DNA of 33,582 bases from Clostridia bacterium (GTDB lineage Bacteria > Bacillota > Clostridia > Monoglobales > Monoglobaceae), in the NCBI GenBank assembly GCA_017546165.1, contig JAFYXL010000048.1:1-33582 (forward strand). The letters run 5' to 3'. The notes under the pieces were generated by a model. That model was given only the letters and a program-made list of their open reading frames with translations. It was not told the origin of the DNA and ran no database searches. The position numbers were made by a program, and so were the translations under genes. How positions within the stretch are numbered: the first letter of the stretch is position 1; each line of letters begins with the position of its first letter. This document shows, one piece after another, positions 6,280 to 15,768 of this stretch.

Positions 6280-7449
6280 ATGAAAAAGTATGTAGGGTTA
6301 TTTGTTTTTATAGTCTTGTTGACTGTCCCTGCGTTTGCTGAGGATGCAAAGGAAAGTTTTGATATAGTTGATGAGTACATAAAAATTTACGGAGAAGAAA
6401 TTCAAAGTGGCATAAATGGTACAGGGGGCAAGTATCTGAGTCAGGCTTTTCCCGGGTTTAGCGTGGAAAAAATTTTATCTAAGGTATCAAGAGGCGAAAA
6501 TGTTTTTTCCATTAGTGGAATATTGTCACAGCTATTTGGCTTGCTTTTTGGAGAAATCAAAAAAACGCTAAGGTTATTGCTGGTTATACCGTCAATTGTT
6601 GTGCTGAATACTTACCTCAGCGGGATGCAGAACAGTTTTCACAGGAAAGGTGCGATTCAAGCTGCATTTTTTATTTGTTATGCGATTATGGTAGGGGTTG
6701 CAGCCACTGCTTTTGTTGAAACGGTAAAAAGCGGTCAGGCCATAATTGAAAATGTTTCGGTTTTTATGCGTGTTTTAATTCCTGTATCATTGGCAAGTCT
6801 TGCATCAAGTGGAGCGGTAATTTCCGCTACTACTTTTGAGATAGTTTTAATGTCGGTTATAGAGATTACCCAACTTGCGGTTGAAAAACTGTTTATCCCC
6901 CTTGTGATGGTGGCAACGGCACTTAATATTGCCAACAATATTTCTTCCACACTGAATGCTGAAAAATTGGTTCAGCTTATAAACAAAGCTGTTAAGTGGG
7001 GACTTGGTGCTATGCTCACGTTGTTTGTGGGGATAACGGGGCTCCAGGGGATTGCCGCAGGAAGTGCAGACGGGCTTACTGTAAAGGTTACAAAGTTTGC
7101 TGCATCAAATCTTATACCAATGGTGGGCGGGATTTTAGCTGAAACCGTTGAAACAGTAATGAACTGCAGTGTTGTGATAAAAAATGCAGTTGGTGTGGTT
7201 GGTATAATTGCGGTTATTTTAATTGCAGTGGTACCTATTGTAAAGGTTACGGCTTGTCTGATACTTTTTAGATTATGTGCCGCCATTATTCAACCTATTT
7301 CAGATGAGAGATGGGTAAAATGCATAACAGAATTCGGAAATTCAATTTCATCGGTACTTGCAATGGCGGTAGCAGTTGTGGTTATGTTTGTAATAATACT
7401 TACAATTATTATAAACATAGGAAATTCGGCGATTTTATTCGGAAGATAA
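6280..7449 (+). CDS. spoIIIAE: Stage III sporulation protein AE
   Basis: 389 residues, the large polytopic membrane subunit of the channel. The N-terminus is a signal peptide (KKYVGLFVFIVLLTVPAFA, cleavage near residue 20), followed by an acidic extracytoplasmic stretch to about residue 90, then about seven membrane segments. AASNLIPMVGGILAETVETV (269-288) is a strongly conserved SpoIIIAE region. The ribosome-binding site is GAGGAAAC. It starts 19 bases after spoIIIAD. Confidence 0.95.
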   Translation: MKKYVGLFVFIVLLTVPAFAEDAKESFDIVDEYIKIYGEEIQSGINGTGGKYLSQAFPGFSVEKILSKVSRGENVFSISGILSQLFGLLFGEIKKTLRLLLVIPSIVVLNTYLSGMQNSFHRKGAIQAAFFICYAIMVGVAATAFVETVKSGQAIIENVSVFMRVLIPVSLASLASSGAVISATTFEIVLMSVIEITQLAVEKLFIPLVMVATALNIANNISSTLNAEKLVQLINKAVKWGLGAMLTLFVGITGLQGIAAGSADGLTVKVTKFAASNLIPMVGGILAETVETVMNCSVVIKNAVGVVGIIAVILIAVVPIVKVTACLILFRLCAAIIQPISDERWVKCITEFGNSISSVLAMAVAVVVMFVIILTIIINIGNSAILFGR

Positions 7450-7461
7450 GGGCGTGATAAT

Positions 7462-7968
7462 ATGGAATGGATTAGGCAATGGGTATTGCAGATTGCGGGA
7501 GTAATCGCCCTTGGTGCGATATGTGACATAATTATGGTTGATGGAGAGATGAAAAAGTATGTAAAGCCAATATTGGGATTTGTATTAATTTTTGCTATAA
7601 TCAGGCCGATTGCAGCATTTTCAGCCGATAAAATAAGAATTGAGATTTTGCAGGATAGTATTGGCCAAACCTTTGAATTATCCCGAGAATTAGATGAGAA
7701 ACAAAAATCCGATATTGTTAAAATATATGGTCAAAAGCTTGGCAAAAAGATTGAAGAAGGGGTGAATATTAAATATAATACGGATGTGACTGCTTATGTT
7801 ACAGCCAATAAGGATGAAAACAATTTTGGTATGATACAGGAAGTGGTTTTGGAGGTAAAAATTCGAGATGGTGAGATGATAAACACAGAAAGTATAAAGC
7901 GATATATAAAAGAAGAGTTTGGTGTGGAAAATGAGAAAATAAAAGTTACAGTCAGGGAAAAGGGGTGA
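7462..7968 (+). CDS. spoIIIAF: Stage III sporulation protein AF
   Basis: 168 residues. There are two N-terminal membrane segments (about 5-30 and 36-55, joined by DGEMKKYVKP), then a soluble domain of about 110 residues. Its ring-building-motif character is inferred from the family. GFVLIFAIIRPI at 42-53 is typical. It is a channel component in the mother-cell membrane. The ribosome-binding site is weak (AAGGGCGTG). Confidence 0.93.
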   Translation: MEWIRQWVLQIAGVIALGAICDIIMVDGEMKKYVKPILGFVLIFAIIRPIAAFSADKIRIEILQDSIGQTFELSRELDEKQKSDIVKIYGQKLGKKIEEGVNIKYNTDVTAYVTANKDENNFGMIQEVVLEVKIRDGEMINTESIKRYIKEEFGVENEKIKVTVREKG

Positions 7969-7975
7969 AGAAAGA

Positions 7976-8560
7976 GTGTTTTTAAATCTGTTTAAAAACA
8001 GACCAAGATATGTTGATGTAGAAGTTCAGGGGGGTGAGATAGGAAACAGAAGAAACAAAGTGTTGATTATAGTAATTATAATTGCAATACTAATATTGGC
8101 GTTTGGAAATTTTGGAGGTAAAGATAAAGAAGTAGAGGATTTGACGAAAGATGGTCAGGAGAGATTTTCAACCCAAGAATACATAAATGAAAATGAAAGG
8201 CGGCTGGAGGAAATCCTTTCGATGGTTAGGGGCGCAGGAAAGGTAAAGGCTATGATAACTGTATCTGAACTTGGGGAAAAGGTTGTGGCATCGGATAAAA
8301 AAAGCGAGACAACCCAAGATGCAGAGAATGAGAAAACAGCACGGAGTTCAGCTCAGGAGCAAACAACCGTGATTTATGGTTCAGGAGCAGAGGAAAAACC
8401 TTTTGTAGTAAAAGAAAAATTACCGTTACCCGCAGGAGTGCTTGTGGTGGCTACAGGCGCAGGAGATGAGAATGTCAGACTTGAGATATATGAGGCTGTA
8501 AAGGCTCTTTATGGTCTGTCAGGACATAGAGTCAAGGTAACTACAGGGAATATAAAATAA
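7976..8560 (+). CDS. spoIIIAG: Stage III sporulation protein AG
   Basis: 194 residues with a cytoplasmic N-terminus, one membrane segment (VLIIVIIIAILILAFGNFG near 29-47) and a C-terminal extracytoplasmic domain. EERRLEEILSMVRGAGKVKAMITV-like spacing near 70-95 fits the SpoIIIAG ring-building-motif domain, which forms a large ring between the two forespore membranes. The start is GTG at 7976, just past the spoIIIAF stop. A low-complexity insert rich in Glu, Thr and Gln (about 105-130) lies inside the ring domain, as in other family members. Confidence 0.94.
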   Translation: MFLNLFKNRPRYVDVEVQGGEIGNRRNKVLIIVIIIAILILAFGNFGGKDKEVEDLTKDGQERFSTQEYINENERRLEEILSMVRGAGKVKAMITVSELGEKVVASDKKSETTQDAENEKTARSSAQEQTTVIYGSGAEEKPFVVKEKLPLPAGVLVVATGAGDENVRLEIYEAVKALYGLSGHRVKVTTGNIK

Positions 8561-8604
8561 GAAAAAAATATAAATTATTTGTGGAAGGAAAGGTTAGTGA
8601 AATT

Positions 8605-9144
8605 ATGAAAAAGTTTTTAACAGGAATACGGGGTAAACAGATTTTGGTGGCAGGTCTTGCGGTGCTTGTGGCGGTTGCGGGGTATTATCGTTGGGCGATT
8701 GAGAAAGACGGGACAACTGTTGCTGTAATGAATGAAACAAAAAATCAGGATGGATTGGAACAACCTTTATCAACGGAAAAACAGCAGGAAAATATGACCG
8801 ATTACTTTGCAAAGGCCAGATATGAAAGGGATTGTGCAAGAAGCGAAGCTGCAGAGCTTTTGAAAGTTTCCAATACAGATGGTGAGAACGCAGAGGAGCT
8901 AGCTGAAAAGAATCTTGAAATGCTTGAGGTTTTTGCTAGGAATATGGAAAAAGAAACTGCAATTGAAAATATGGTAATTGCAAAAGGATATCAGGATTGT
9001 GTTGCTTTTGTTGATGATGCAGGGGTAAGAGTTGTAGTAAAAAGCGACACCCTCCAGGCGGAAGGTGTCGCACAGATTAAAGACATTGTTGTTGATCAAA
9101 CGGGAGCAAAAGCTACCGATATAAGAATTTCAACCAAGGAATAG
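8605..9144 (+). CDS. spoIIIAH: Stage III sporulation protein AH
   Basis: 179 residues with one N-terminal membrane segment (GKQILVAGLAVLVAVAGYYRW, about 10-30), an acidic linker and a C-terminal ring-building-motif domain (about 80-179, with AIENMVIAKGYQDCVAFVDD and AQIKDIVVDQTGAKATDIRI). It binds SpoIIQ across the intermembrane space. ATG 8605 is preferred to GTG 8581, which has no ribosome-binding site before it; GGAAAGG lies 11 bases before the ATG. It is the last gene of the operon. The stop lies only five bases from the stop of convergent rhaA, and the rhaA terminator is embedded in its coding sequence. Confidence 0.94.
   Translation: MKKFLTGIRGKQILVAGLAVLVAVAGYYRWAIEKDGTTVAVMNETKNQDGLEQPLSTEKQQENMTDYFAKARYERDCARSEAAELLKVSNTDGENAEELAEKNLEMLEVFARNMEKETAIENMVIAKGYQDCVAFVDDAGVRVVVKSDTLQAEGVAQIKDIVVDQTGAKATDIRISTKE
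9039..9071 (-). terminator. Terminator of rhaA, inside the spoIIIAH coding region
   Basis: On the minus strand GCGACACC (9071-9064) pairs perfectly with GGTGTCGC (9051-9044) across a 12-base loop, followed directly by TTTTT (9043-9039). It lies about 80 bases after the rhaA stop codon and wholly inside convergent spoIIIAH. Confidence 0.75.
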
Positions 9145-9149
9145 AAGTT

Positions 9150-10391
9150 TTAGGCTCTTTTTGCAAGAACTTCAGCTTCGTATTTTTTAACCTCATCAAT
9201 GTAGTTGTTTGAAAGGCCTTGACGAGTAAGGTATTCGTTCCAGATATCACCGAATGGAGCAGTCTTCATTTCTTCCTGAAGAACCTGAATTTCGGTTATT
9301 TTGTGCTCCTCCTGAAGAGCCTGAAGCTTAGCGTTTGGCTGAAGCAAAGCAAAAAGGAGGGCCTTGCTCATATTTCTAAGGCCTGTAACCCAAGCTGAAA
9401 TACGGTTGATTGAAGCATCAAAATAGTCAGTTGCAATGAATACACGGTCAAGGGCGTCGCATCTTACGATTTCCTTGGCTATTTCTTTTGTTTCATCATC
9501 GAACAGGATAACGTGGTCTGAGTCCCAACGAACAGGTCTTGTAACGTGAAGAGCAATCTTTTCGTTAAAGAGAAGAAGTGATGAAATTTTGTCCGAAACC
9601 ATTTCGGTTGGATGATAGTGGCCGTTGTCCATAAGTGGAGTGATACCCTTGTAGTTTGAATAGCTGAGTGAGAACTCACCTGAACCTACTGTGTAGCTTT
9701 CAAGACCAATGCCGAATACTTTTGATTCAAGAGTAATATAAACTTTTGTTTTGTCGTAAGGAACACTTAAAATCTCGTCCAATGCTTCCTTAAAGCGCTT
9801 TCTGGGAGCAAGACGGTCAGCAGGTATATCTTTAAAGCCATCAGGAATCCAAATGTTCATAACACAAGGAACACCTGTCTCGTCCGCAAAGTATTCCGCA
9901 ATCTTTATACACTGCTTGCAGTGGTTAATCCAAAAGTCACGGGTTTCTTTATCAGGCGAAGAAAGAGTAAGGTCGTTTTTCACCATTGGGTGTGCAAAGA
10001 TGGTGGGGTTAAAGTCAAGAGCCCAACCTCTTGCTTTTGCAAATTCAACCCATTTTGCAAAGTGTTTTGGCTCAATTTTATCACGGTCAACAAATTCCCC
10101 TTCTTCAAAGATTGCATAGCAAGCGTGAAGGTTGAGCTTCTTTTTGCCAGGGATAAGTGAAAAGGCCTTGTCGATATCTGCCATAAGTTCCTCAGGAGTT
10201 GTAGCTCTGCCCGGGTAGTTACCTGTTGTCTGAATACCGCCTGACAGTGCTGACGGACTGTCAAAACCTACAACATCGTCGCCCTGCCAACAGTGAATGG
10301 AAATCATTGTTTCACTAAGTTTTTTCAAGGCTTCCTCAGTATCAACACCATAGCCTTTGTAAATTTCTTTTGCACTTTCATATCTTGTCAT
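9150..10391 (-). CDS. rhaA: L-rhamnose isomerase
   Basis: 413 residues (Escherichia coli RhaA has 419). It converts L-rhamnose to L-rhamnulose in the cytoplasm using a divalent metal pair. The whole length matches the family: SIHCWQGDDVVGF (31-43), NLHACYAI (87-94), LDFNPT (125-130), Glu222 in TLESKVFG, Asp255 and His258 in LMDNGHYHPTE, Asp290 and Asp292 in RWDSDH, and Asp322 in ATDYFD, which correspond to the metal and substrate ligands. No rhamnulokinase, aldolase, transporter or regulator gene is adjacent. A perfect sigma-A promoter and a 12-bp palindrome lie upstream. The ribosome-binding site is AGGAGGTTC. Confidence 0.97.
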   Translation of the reverse strand: MTRYESAKEIYKGYGVDTEEALKKLSETMISIHCWQGDDVVGFDSPSALSGGIQTTGNYPGRATTPEELMADIDKAFSLIPGKKKLNLHACYAIFEEGEFVDRDKIEPKHFAKWVEFAKARGWALDFNPTIFAHPMVKNDLTLSSPDKETRDFWINHCKQCIKIAEYFADETGVPCVMNIWIPDGFKDIPADRLAPRKRFKEALDEILSVPYDKTKVYITLESKVFGIGLESYTVGSGEFSLSYSNYKGITPLMDNGHYHPTEMVSDKISSLLLFNEKIALHVTRPVRWDSDHVILFDDETKEIAKEIVRCDALDRVFIATDYFDASINRISAWVTGLRNMSKALLFALLQPNAKLQALQEEHKITEIQVLQEEMKTAPFGDIWNEYLTRQGLSNNYIDEVKKYEAEVLAKRA

Positions 10392-10427
10392 AAAATGAAC
10401 CTCCTATGTAAATAAAAATCAAAACAT

Positions 10428-10467
10428 ATTGTGGCAAATCGTATGTTTAAGTATAATTTGCCACAAT
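10428..10467. promoter_or_regulatory. 12-bp palindrome (operator candidate) at the rhaA transcription start
   Basis: ATTGTGGCAAAT (10428-10439) and its exact reverse complement ATTTGCCACAAT (10456-10467) are separated by 16 bases. The site begins three bases after the -10 box on the rhaA strand, so a bound protein would block initiation. The wide spacing suggests two dimers or a looped contact; as RNA it would form a hairpin in the leader. Confidence 0.7.
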
Positions 10468-10470
10468 GTT

Positions 10471-10499
10471 ATTATATAGAAAAATATGACAACTGTCAA
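10471..10499 (-). promoter_or_regulatory. Consensus sigma-A promoter of rhaA
   Basis: Perfect TTGACA (10499-10494), 17-base spacer, perfect TATAAT (10476-10471). The -35 lies in a small palindrome (TGACA-AC-TGTCA). Confidence 0.9.
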
Positions 10500-10584
10500 T
10501 ATATTTTAAGTCGATTTATTGACGAGTTATCGAAATTGTGGTATTTTAATTTATATTATTAAATCATACGTTGGGTTGAGAGAA

Positions 10585-11262
10585 ATGAAGATTATTGCAC
10601 ATATAAAAACAGACTTCCCTACAAAGTTTGGGGTGCCAAGGCAGAGTGGATTAATTAAGTCCGCTGTGGGGAAAATAGTATTTGAAAAAGAATACCGAGA
10701 TGTGTCTGCATTCAGAGGCATTGAAGAGTTTTCTCACATTTGGGTGTTGTGGAAATTTTCAAAATCAAGTGCTGAAAAATGGTCACCTACTGTCAGACCA
10801 CCTATGCTTGGCGGAAATGTCAGAATGGGCGTTTTTGCAACACGCTCGCCTTATAGACCAAATCCTATAGGAATGTCAGCTTTAAAGCTTGAGTCGATAG
10901 AATATACTGATGATTTTGGGCCTGTGCTCATCGTTTCAGGCTGTGATATGATTGACGGCACGCCTGTTTTTGACATAAAGCCGTACTTAGCTTATACGGA
11001 TAGTATTTCTGATGCAACAGGCGGATTTACCGAGCATTTAAAAGACCGTACTTTGCGTGTGGATTTTCCTGATGATTTGATTAAAAAGATACCCAGTTAT
11101 ATGCGTGGTACGGTTTTGGAAATTCTTGAAAGCGACCCACGACCATCTTATCAAAATGACGCTGAGCGAATTTATGGGTTTGAATTTGGAAAATTTGAAA
11201 TAAAATTTAAGGTTAGCGGTAAAAATCTTACTGTAATTTCAACAGAAAAAAGTATTTCCTGA
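10585..11262 (+). CDS. trmO: tRNA (N6-threonylcarbamoyladenosine(37)-N6)-methyltransferase
   Basis: 225 residues of the TrmO (YaeB/TsaA-like) family, which uses S-adenosylmethionine to methylate t6A37 to m6t6A37 in tRNA-Thr. Hallmarks are the block MGVFATRSPYRPNPIGMSAL (about 74-93) and SGCDMIDGTPVFDIKPYLAY (about 117-136). The C-terminal 70 residues form the smaller family domain. ATG 10585 is chosen: the longer frame from TTG 10519 lacks a ribosome-binding site and runs into the rhaA promoter. The site before ATG 10585 is modest (GAGAG). It reads divergently from rhaA. Confidence 0.93.
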   Translation: MKIIAHIKTDFPTKFGVPRQSGLIKSAVGKIVFEKEYRDVSAFRGIEEFSHIWVLWKFSKSSAEKWSPTVRPPMLGGNVRMGVFATRSPYRPNPIGMSALKLESIEYTDDFGPVLIVSGCDMIDGTPVFDIKPYLAYTDSISDATGGFTEHLKDRTLRVDFPDDLIKKIPSYMRGTVLEILESDPRPSYQNDAERIYGFEFGKFEIKFKVSGKNLTVISTEKSIS

Positions 11263-11281
11263 AATTTATTCATAAAAAATG

Positions 11282-11310
11282 TTGAAGAACAGCAGGAAAA
11301 GTGATATACT
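11282..11310 (+). promoter_or_regulatory. Sigma-A promoter of ddh
   Basis: TTGAAG (11282-11287), 17-base spacer, TATACT (11305-11310), 39 bases before the ddh start codon. Confidence 0.7.
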
Positions 11311-11349
11311 TTTAAAGGTACATTAGGTTAATGAAAAGAGGAAACAATA

Positions 11350-12333
11350 ATGATAAGGATTGGAATTTATGGCTACGGAAATCTTGGCAGAGGCGTCGAA
11401 TATGCAATCAGACAGAATGATGATATGGAATTGGTTGCAGTATTTACCCGACGCAATCCTGAAACAGTTGAGATAAAAACTGATGGAGTAAAGGTTTGTC
11501 ATGTGGATGATGCAAAAAATATGACTGATGAAATTGATGTAATGGTTCTTTGTGGCGGCAGTGCAACTGATTTGCCTGAGCAGACTCCTGAAATGGCAAA
11601 GTTATATAATGTTGTTGACAGTTTTGACACTCACGCAAAAATCCCGCAGCATTTTGCAAATGTGGATATGTCCGCCAAGTCAAATAACAAAGTTGCAATA
11701 ATATCTGTGGGTTGGGATCCGGGATTATTTTCCCTTAGCAGAATGTATGCAGGAGTGGTTCTTCCTGAGGGTAAAGACTATACATTCTGGGGTAAGGGTG
11801 TAAGCCAAGGGCATTCAGACGCAATCCGCCGCATTGATGGTGTAAAGAATGCAAAACAATATACAATCCCAATTGATGCAGCCCTGGAGGCAGTTCGCAG
11901 TGGAGTGATGCCTGAACTTTCTACCCGACAGAAGCATTTGAGAGAGTGCTTTGTTGTTGCAGAAGATGGTGCAGATTTAAAGAGGATTGAGGAAGAAATA
12001 AAGACAATGCCCAATTATTTTGCAGAGTATGATACAATCGTGCATTTTATTTCAGAAGAGGAACTTATGCGTGAACATAGCGGTATTCCTCACGGTGGTT
12101 TTGTAATCAGAACAGGTAAGACAGGGGAGAAGAAGGAGAATAATCATATTATTGAATATAGTCTTAAACTGGATTCAAACCCTGAATTTACTGCATCGGT
12201 AATTGTTGCATATGCGAGAGCGGCGTATAGGCTATCAAAAATGGGAGATAGCGGTTGCAAGACTGTTTTGGATATTGCACCCGGTATGTTAAGTCAAAAG
12301 AGTGCCGATGAACTGAGACGTGAACTTGTGTAA
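11350..12333 (+). CDS. ddh: meso-Diaminopimelate dehydrogenase
   Basis: 327 residues. It makes meso-diaminopimelate in one NADPH-dependent step from tetrahydrodipicolinate, supplying peptidoglycan and lysine. The Rossmann loop is GYGNLGRG (8-15). Family blocks include VDSFDTH (88-94), SVGWDPGLFSL (118-128), WGKGVSQGHSDAIRRIDGV (about 145-163) and PHGGFVIRTG (about 237-246). Length and motifs are normal. It has its own promoter, the ribosome-binding site GAGGAAAC, and a bidirectional terminator shared with groEL. The protein indicates that this organism has the dehydrogenase variant of lysine synthesis. Confidence 0.96.
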   Translation: MIRIGIYGYGNLGRGVEYAIRQNDDMELVAVFTRRNPETVEIKTDGVKVCHVDDAKNMTDEIDVMVLCGGSATDLPEQTPEMAKLYNVVDSFDTHAKIPQHFANVDMSAKSNNKVAIISVGWDPGLFSLSRMYAGVVLPEGKDYTFWGKGVSQGHSDAIRRIDGVKNAKQYTIPIDAALEAVRSGVMPELSTRQKHLRECFVVAEDGADLKRIEEEIKTMPNYFAEYDTIVHFISEEELMREHSGIPHGGFVIRTGKTGEKKENNHIIEYSLKLDSNPEFTASVIVAYARAAYRLSKMGDSGCKTVLDIAPGMLSQKSADELRRELV

Positions 12334-12357
12334 ATTGGGTTTTAATTAGTAGGTAAA

Positions 12358-12397
12358 TTAAAAGAGGTTGTCGCATTTGCGACAACCTCTTTTTTCA
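12358..12397. terminator. Bidirectional terminator between ddh and groEL
   Basis: AAAGAGGTTGTCGCA (12361-12375) pairs with TGCGACAACCTCTTT (12378-12392), flanked by T runs on both strands. It ends both convergent units. Confidence 0.92.
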
Positions 12398-12412
12398 TAT
12401 GTCAAAATGTTT

Positions 12413-14056
<1,644 letters not shown>

Positions 14057-14069
14057 CTAAAAAATTAAA

Positions 14070-14360
<291 letters not shown>

Positions 14361-14401
14361 CTAAATCCTCCTTGAAAGAAAATTAATATTTAAAGTTCAT
14401 A

Positions 14402-14428
14402 TTAGCACTCGTCGATGGAGAGTGCTAA
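14402..14428. promoter_or_regulatory. CIRCE element (HrcA operator)
   Basis: TTAGCACTC-N9-GAGTGCTAA, an exact match to the CIRCE consensus, lies between the groES promoter and start codon. The repressor HrcA holds groESL down until heat stress. No hrcA gene is in the window. Confidence 0.97.
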
Positions 14429-14436
14429 CATTCCTT

Positions 14437-14465
14437 ATAATACAAAATAAATTGCCACAAATCAA
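14437..14465 (-). promoter_or_regulatory. Sigma-A promoter of groES-groEL
   Basis: TTGATT (14465-14460), 17-base spacer, TATTAT (14442-14437), immediately before the CIRCE element. Confidence 0.65.
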
Positions 14466-14477
14466 ACCTAATCTCGA

Positions 14478-14505
14478 CGGATTAAGAGTGATTATGGCGG
14501 ATTAA
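14478..14505. repeat. Two direct CGGATTAA repeats upstream of groES
   Basis: CGGATTAA occurs at 14478-14485 and again at 14498-14505, a period of 20 bases (about two helical turns), just upstream of the groES -35. The rest of the 14358-14544 gap holds the promoter and CIRCE. No clear terminator for ispF was seen there. Confidence 0.4.
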
Positions 14506-14544
14506 ATGCGGTTACGTGCTAAAAACTAGCTAAAACGGAAAAAT

Positions 14545-15012
14545 TTACATAATAAGAGCTATGGCAGAAGAGGAAATACCTTCTTTCCTGCCTTCAAATC
14601 CAAGGTGTTCGGTTGTTGTTGCTTTGACACTGATTAAAGATATGTCCAAGGATAAAGCCTCGGCAATATTTTGGCGCATCTTATCGATGTGAGGCGCGAG
14701 CTTTGGGGCTTGAGCTACAACCGTGGAGTCGATGTTGCAAATGGAAAAACCGGAATTCTTTAAAATTTGCCCTACTTCTTTCAGAAGTACAAGGCTATTT
14801 GCGCCTCTATATTTTGGGTCGGTATCCGGGAAATGTTTGCCTATATCACCAAGTGCGGCAGCGCCTAACAATGCGTCCATTATGGAATGAACCAGTACAT
14901 CGGCGTCAGAATGACCAAGGAGACCACAGATGTGGGGAATATCAACTCCCCCTAAAATAAGTTTTCTGCCTTCACTAAAAGCGTGGACATCATATCCAAA
15001 TCCTATACGCAT
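14545..15012 (-). CDS. ispF: 2-C-methyl-D-erythritol 2,4-cyclodiphosphate synthase
   Basis: 155 residues, the MEP-pathway enzyme that makes the cyclic diphosphate. Zinc ligands Asp8 and His10 (GYDVHAF) and His42 ([10 protein letters not shown]), and the C-terminal [22 protein letters not shown], are present. It follows ispD after 20 bases. It closes the ygiQ-ispF run. Confidence 0.97.
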   Translation of the reverse strand: MRIGFGYDVHAFSEGRKLILGGVDIPHICGLLGHSDADVLVHSIMDALLGAAALGDIGKHFPDTDPKYRGANSLVLLKEVGQILKNSGFSICNIDSTVVAQAPKLAPHIDKMRQNIAEALSLDISLISVKATTTEHLGFEGRKEGISSSAIALIM

Positions 15013-15032
15013 AAAATATCATTCCTTATAAA

Positions 15033-15740
15033 TTATTTATTTAAGTACAATGCTATTGCTTCAGCAATGGGTAAATCCTCAGGTGTCGTAACTTTTATAT
15101 TTGTATATTCCCCATCAGCTATATAAATTTTTATCCCTATATTCTCAGCAAATGAGGAATCATCGGTACCCTCAAAACCACTTTCGTGGGCCCGGATATA
15201 AGCAAGTTTAAGCTCATCTGCCCAGAAGACCTGAGGGGTTTGAATCATTCGCAGAGAATTTCGGTCAGGAGTGGTGAGAACGTGTTGGTTTTCATCAATG
15301 GTTTTGATGGTATCTTTAGGGGCAACTCCCGGTACGGCAGCACCATATTTTTGTGCGCAGAGTACCAATTCGTCAATTTTTGCCGGGGTAACAAAAGGTC
15401 TTGCACCGTCGTGGACTGCAACAATATTGTTGTTTTCAATTTGCTTAAGTCCGCATACGACCGATGCTTGGCGGGTATCACCCCCGGGGACAATAGCCTT
15501 GATTTTTGAAATGCCAAATTCCCGAACCATATCATTTACTGTAATGATATTTTCGGGTTTTGTAACTATAATAATATTTTCGATTGATTGAGCCTTGTCA
15601 AAACTCATAAGGGTGTGTGCAAGAACAGGGATATTATTTATCATTAAGAATTGTTTGTTGACGCCATCACCCATTCTGCTGCTGTTTCCCGCAGCTACAA
15701 TTATAGCAGTAGCTGTAGGAATACACTTTTTTTTGGACAT
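15033..15740 (-). CDS. ispD: 2-C-methyl-D-erythritol 4-phosphate cytidylyltransferase
   Basis: 235 residues, the MEP-pathway step that transfers CMP to methylerythritol phosphate. The nucleotide-binding loop AAGNSSRMGDGVNKQF (16-31), VAVHDGARPFV and IQTPQVF are visible. ATG 15740 is chosen because GGAGG lies nine bases upstream. A longer frame to 15827 would overlap carD and adds a basic tail with no family likeness. It lies between carD and ispF, 28 and 20 bases away. Confidence 0.95.
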   Translation of the reverse strand: MSKKKCIPTATAIIVAAGNSSRMGDGVNKQFLMINNIPVLAHTLMSFDKAQSIENIIIVTKPENIITVNDMVREFGISKIKAIVPGGDTRQASVVCGLKQIENNNIVAVHDGARPFVTPAKIDELVLCAQKYGAAVPGVAPKDTIKTIDENQHVLTTPDRNSLRMIQTPQVFWADELKLAYIRAHESGFEGTDDSSFAENIGIKIYIADGEYTNIKVTTPEDLPIAEAIALYLNK

Positions 15741-15768
15741 TGATAAAACCTCCGAAAAATTAGAGCGT

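Noticed and set aside
10519..10584. Longer TTG start for trmO
   Set aside because: No ribosome-binding site; the added residues have no family likeness and lie in the rhaA promoter region.
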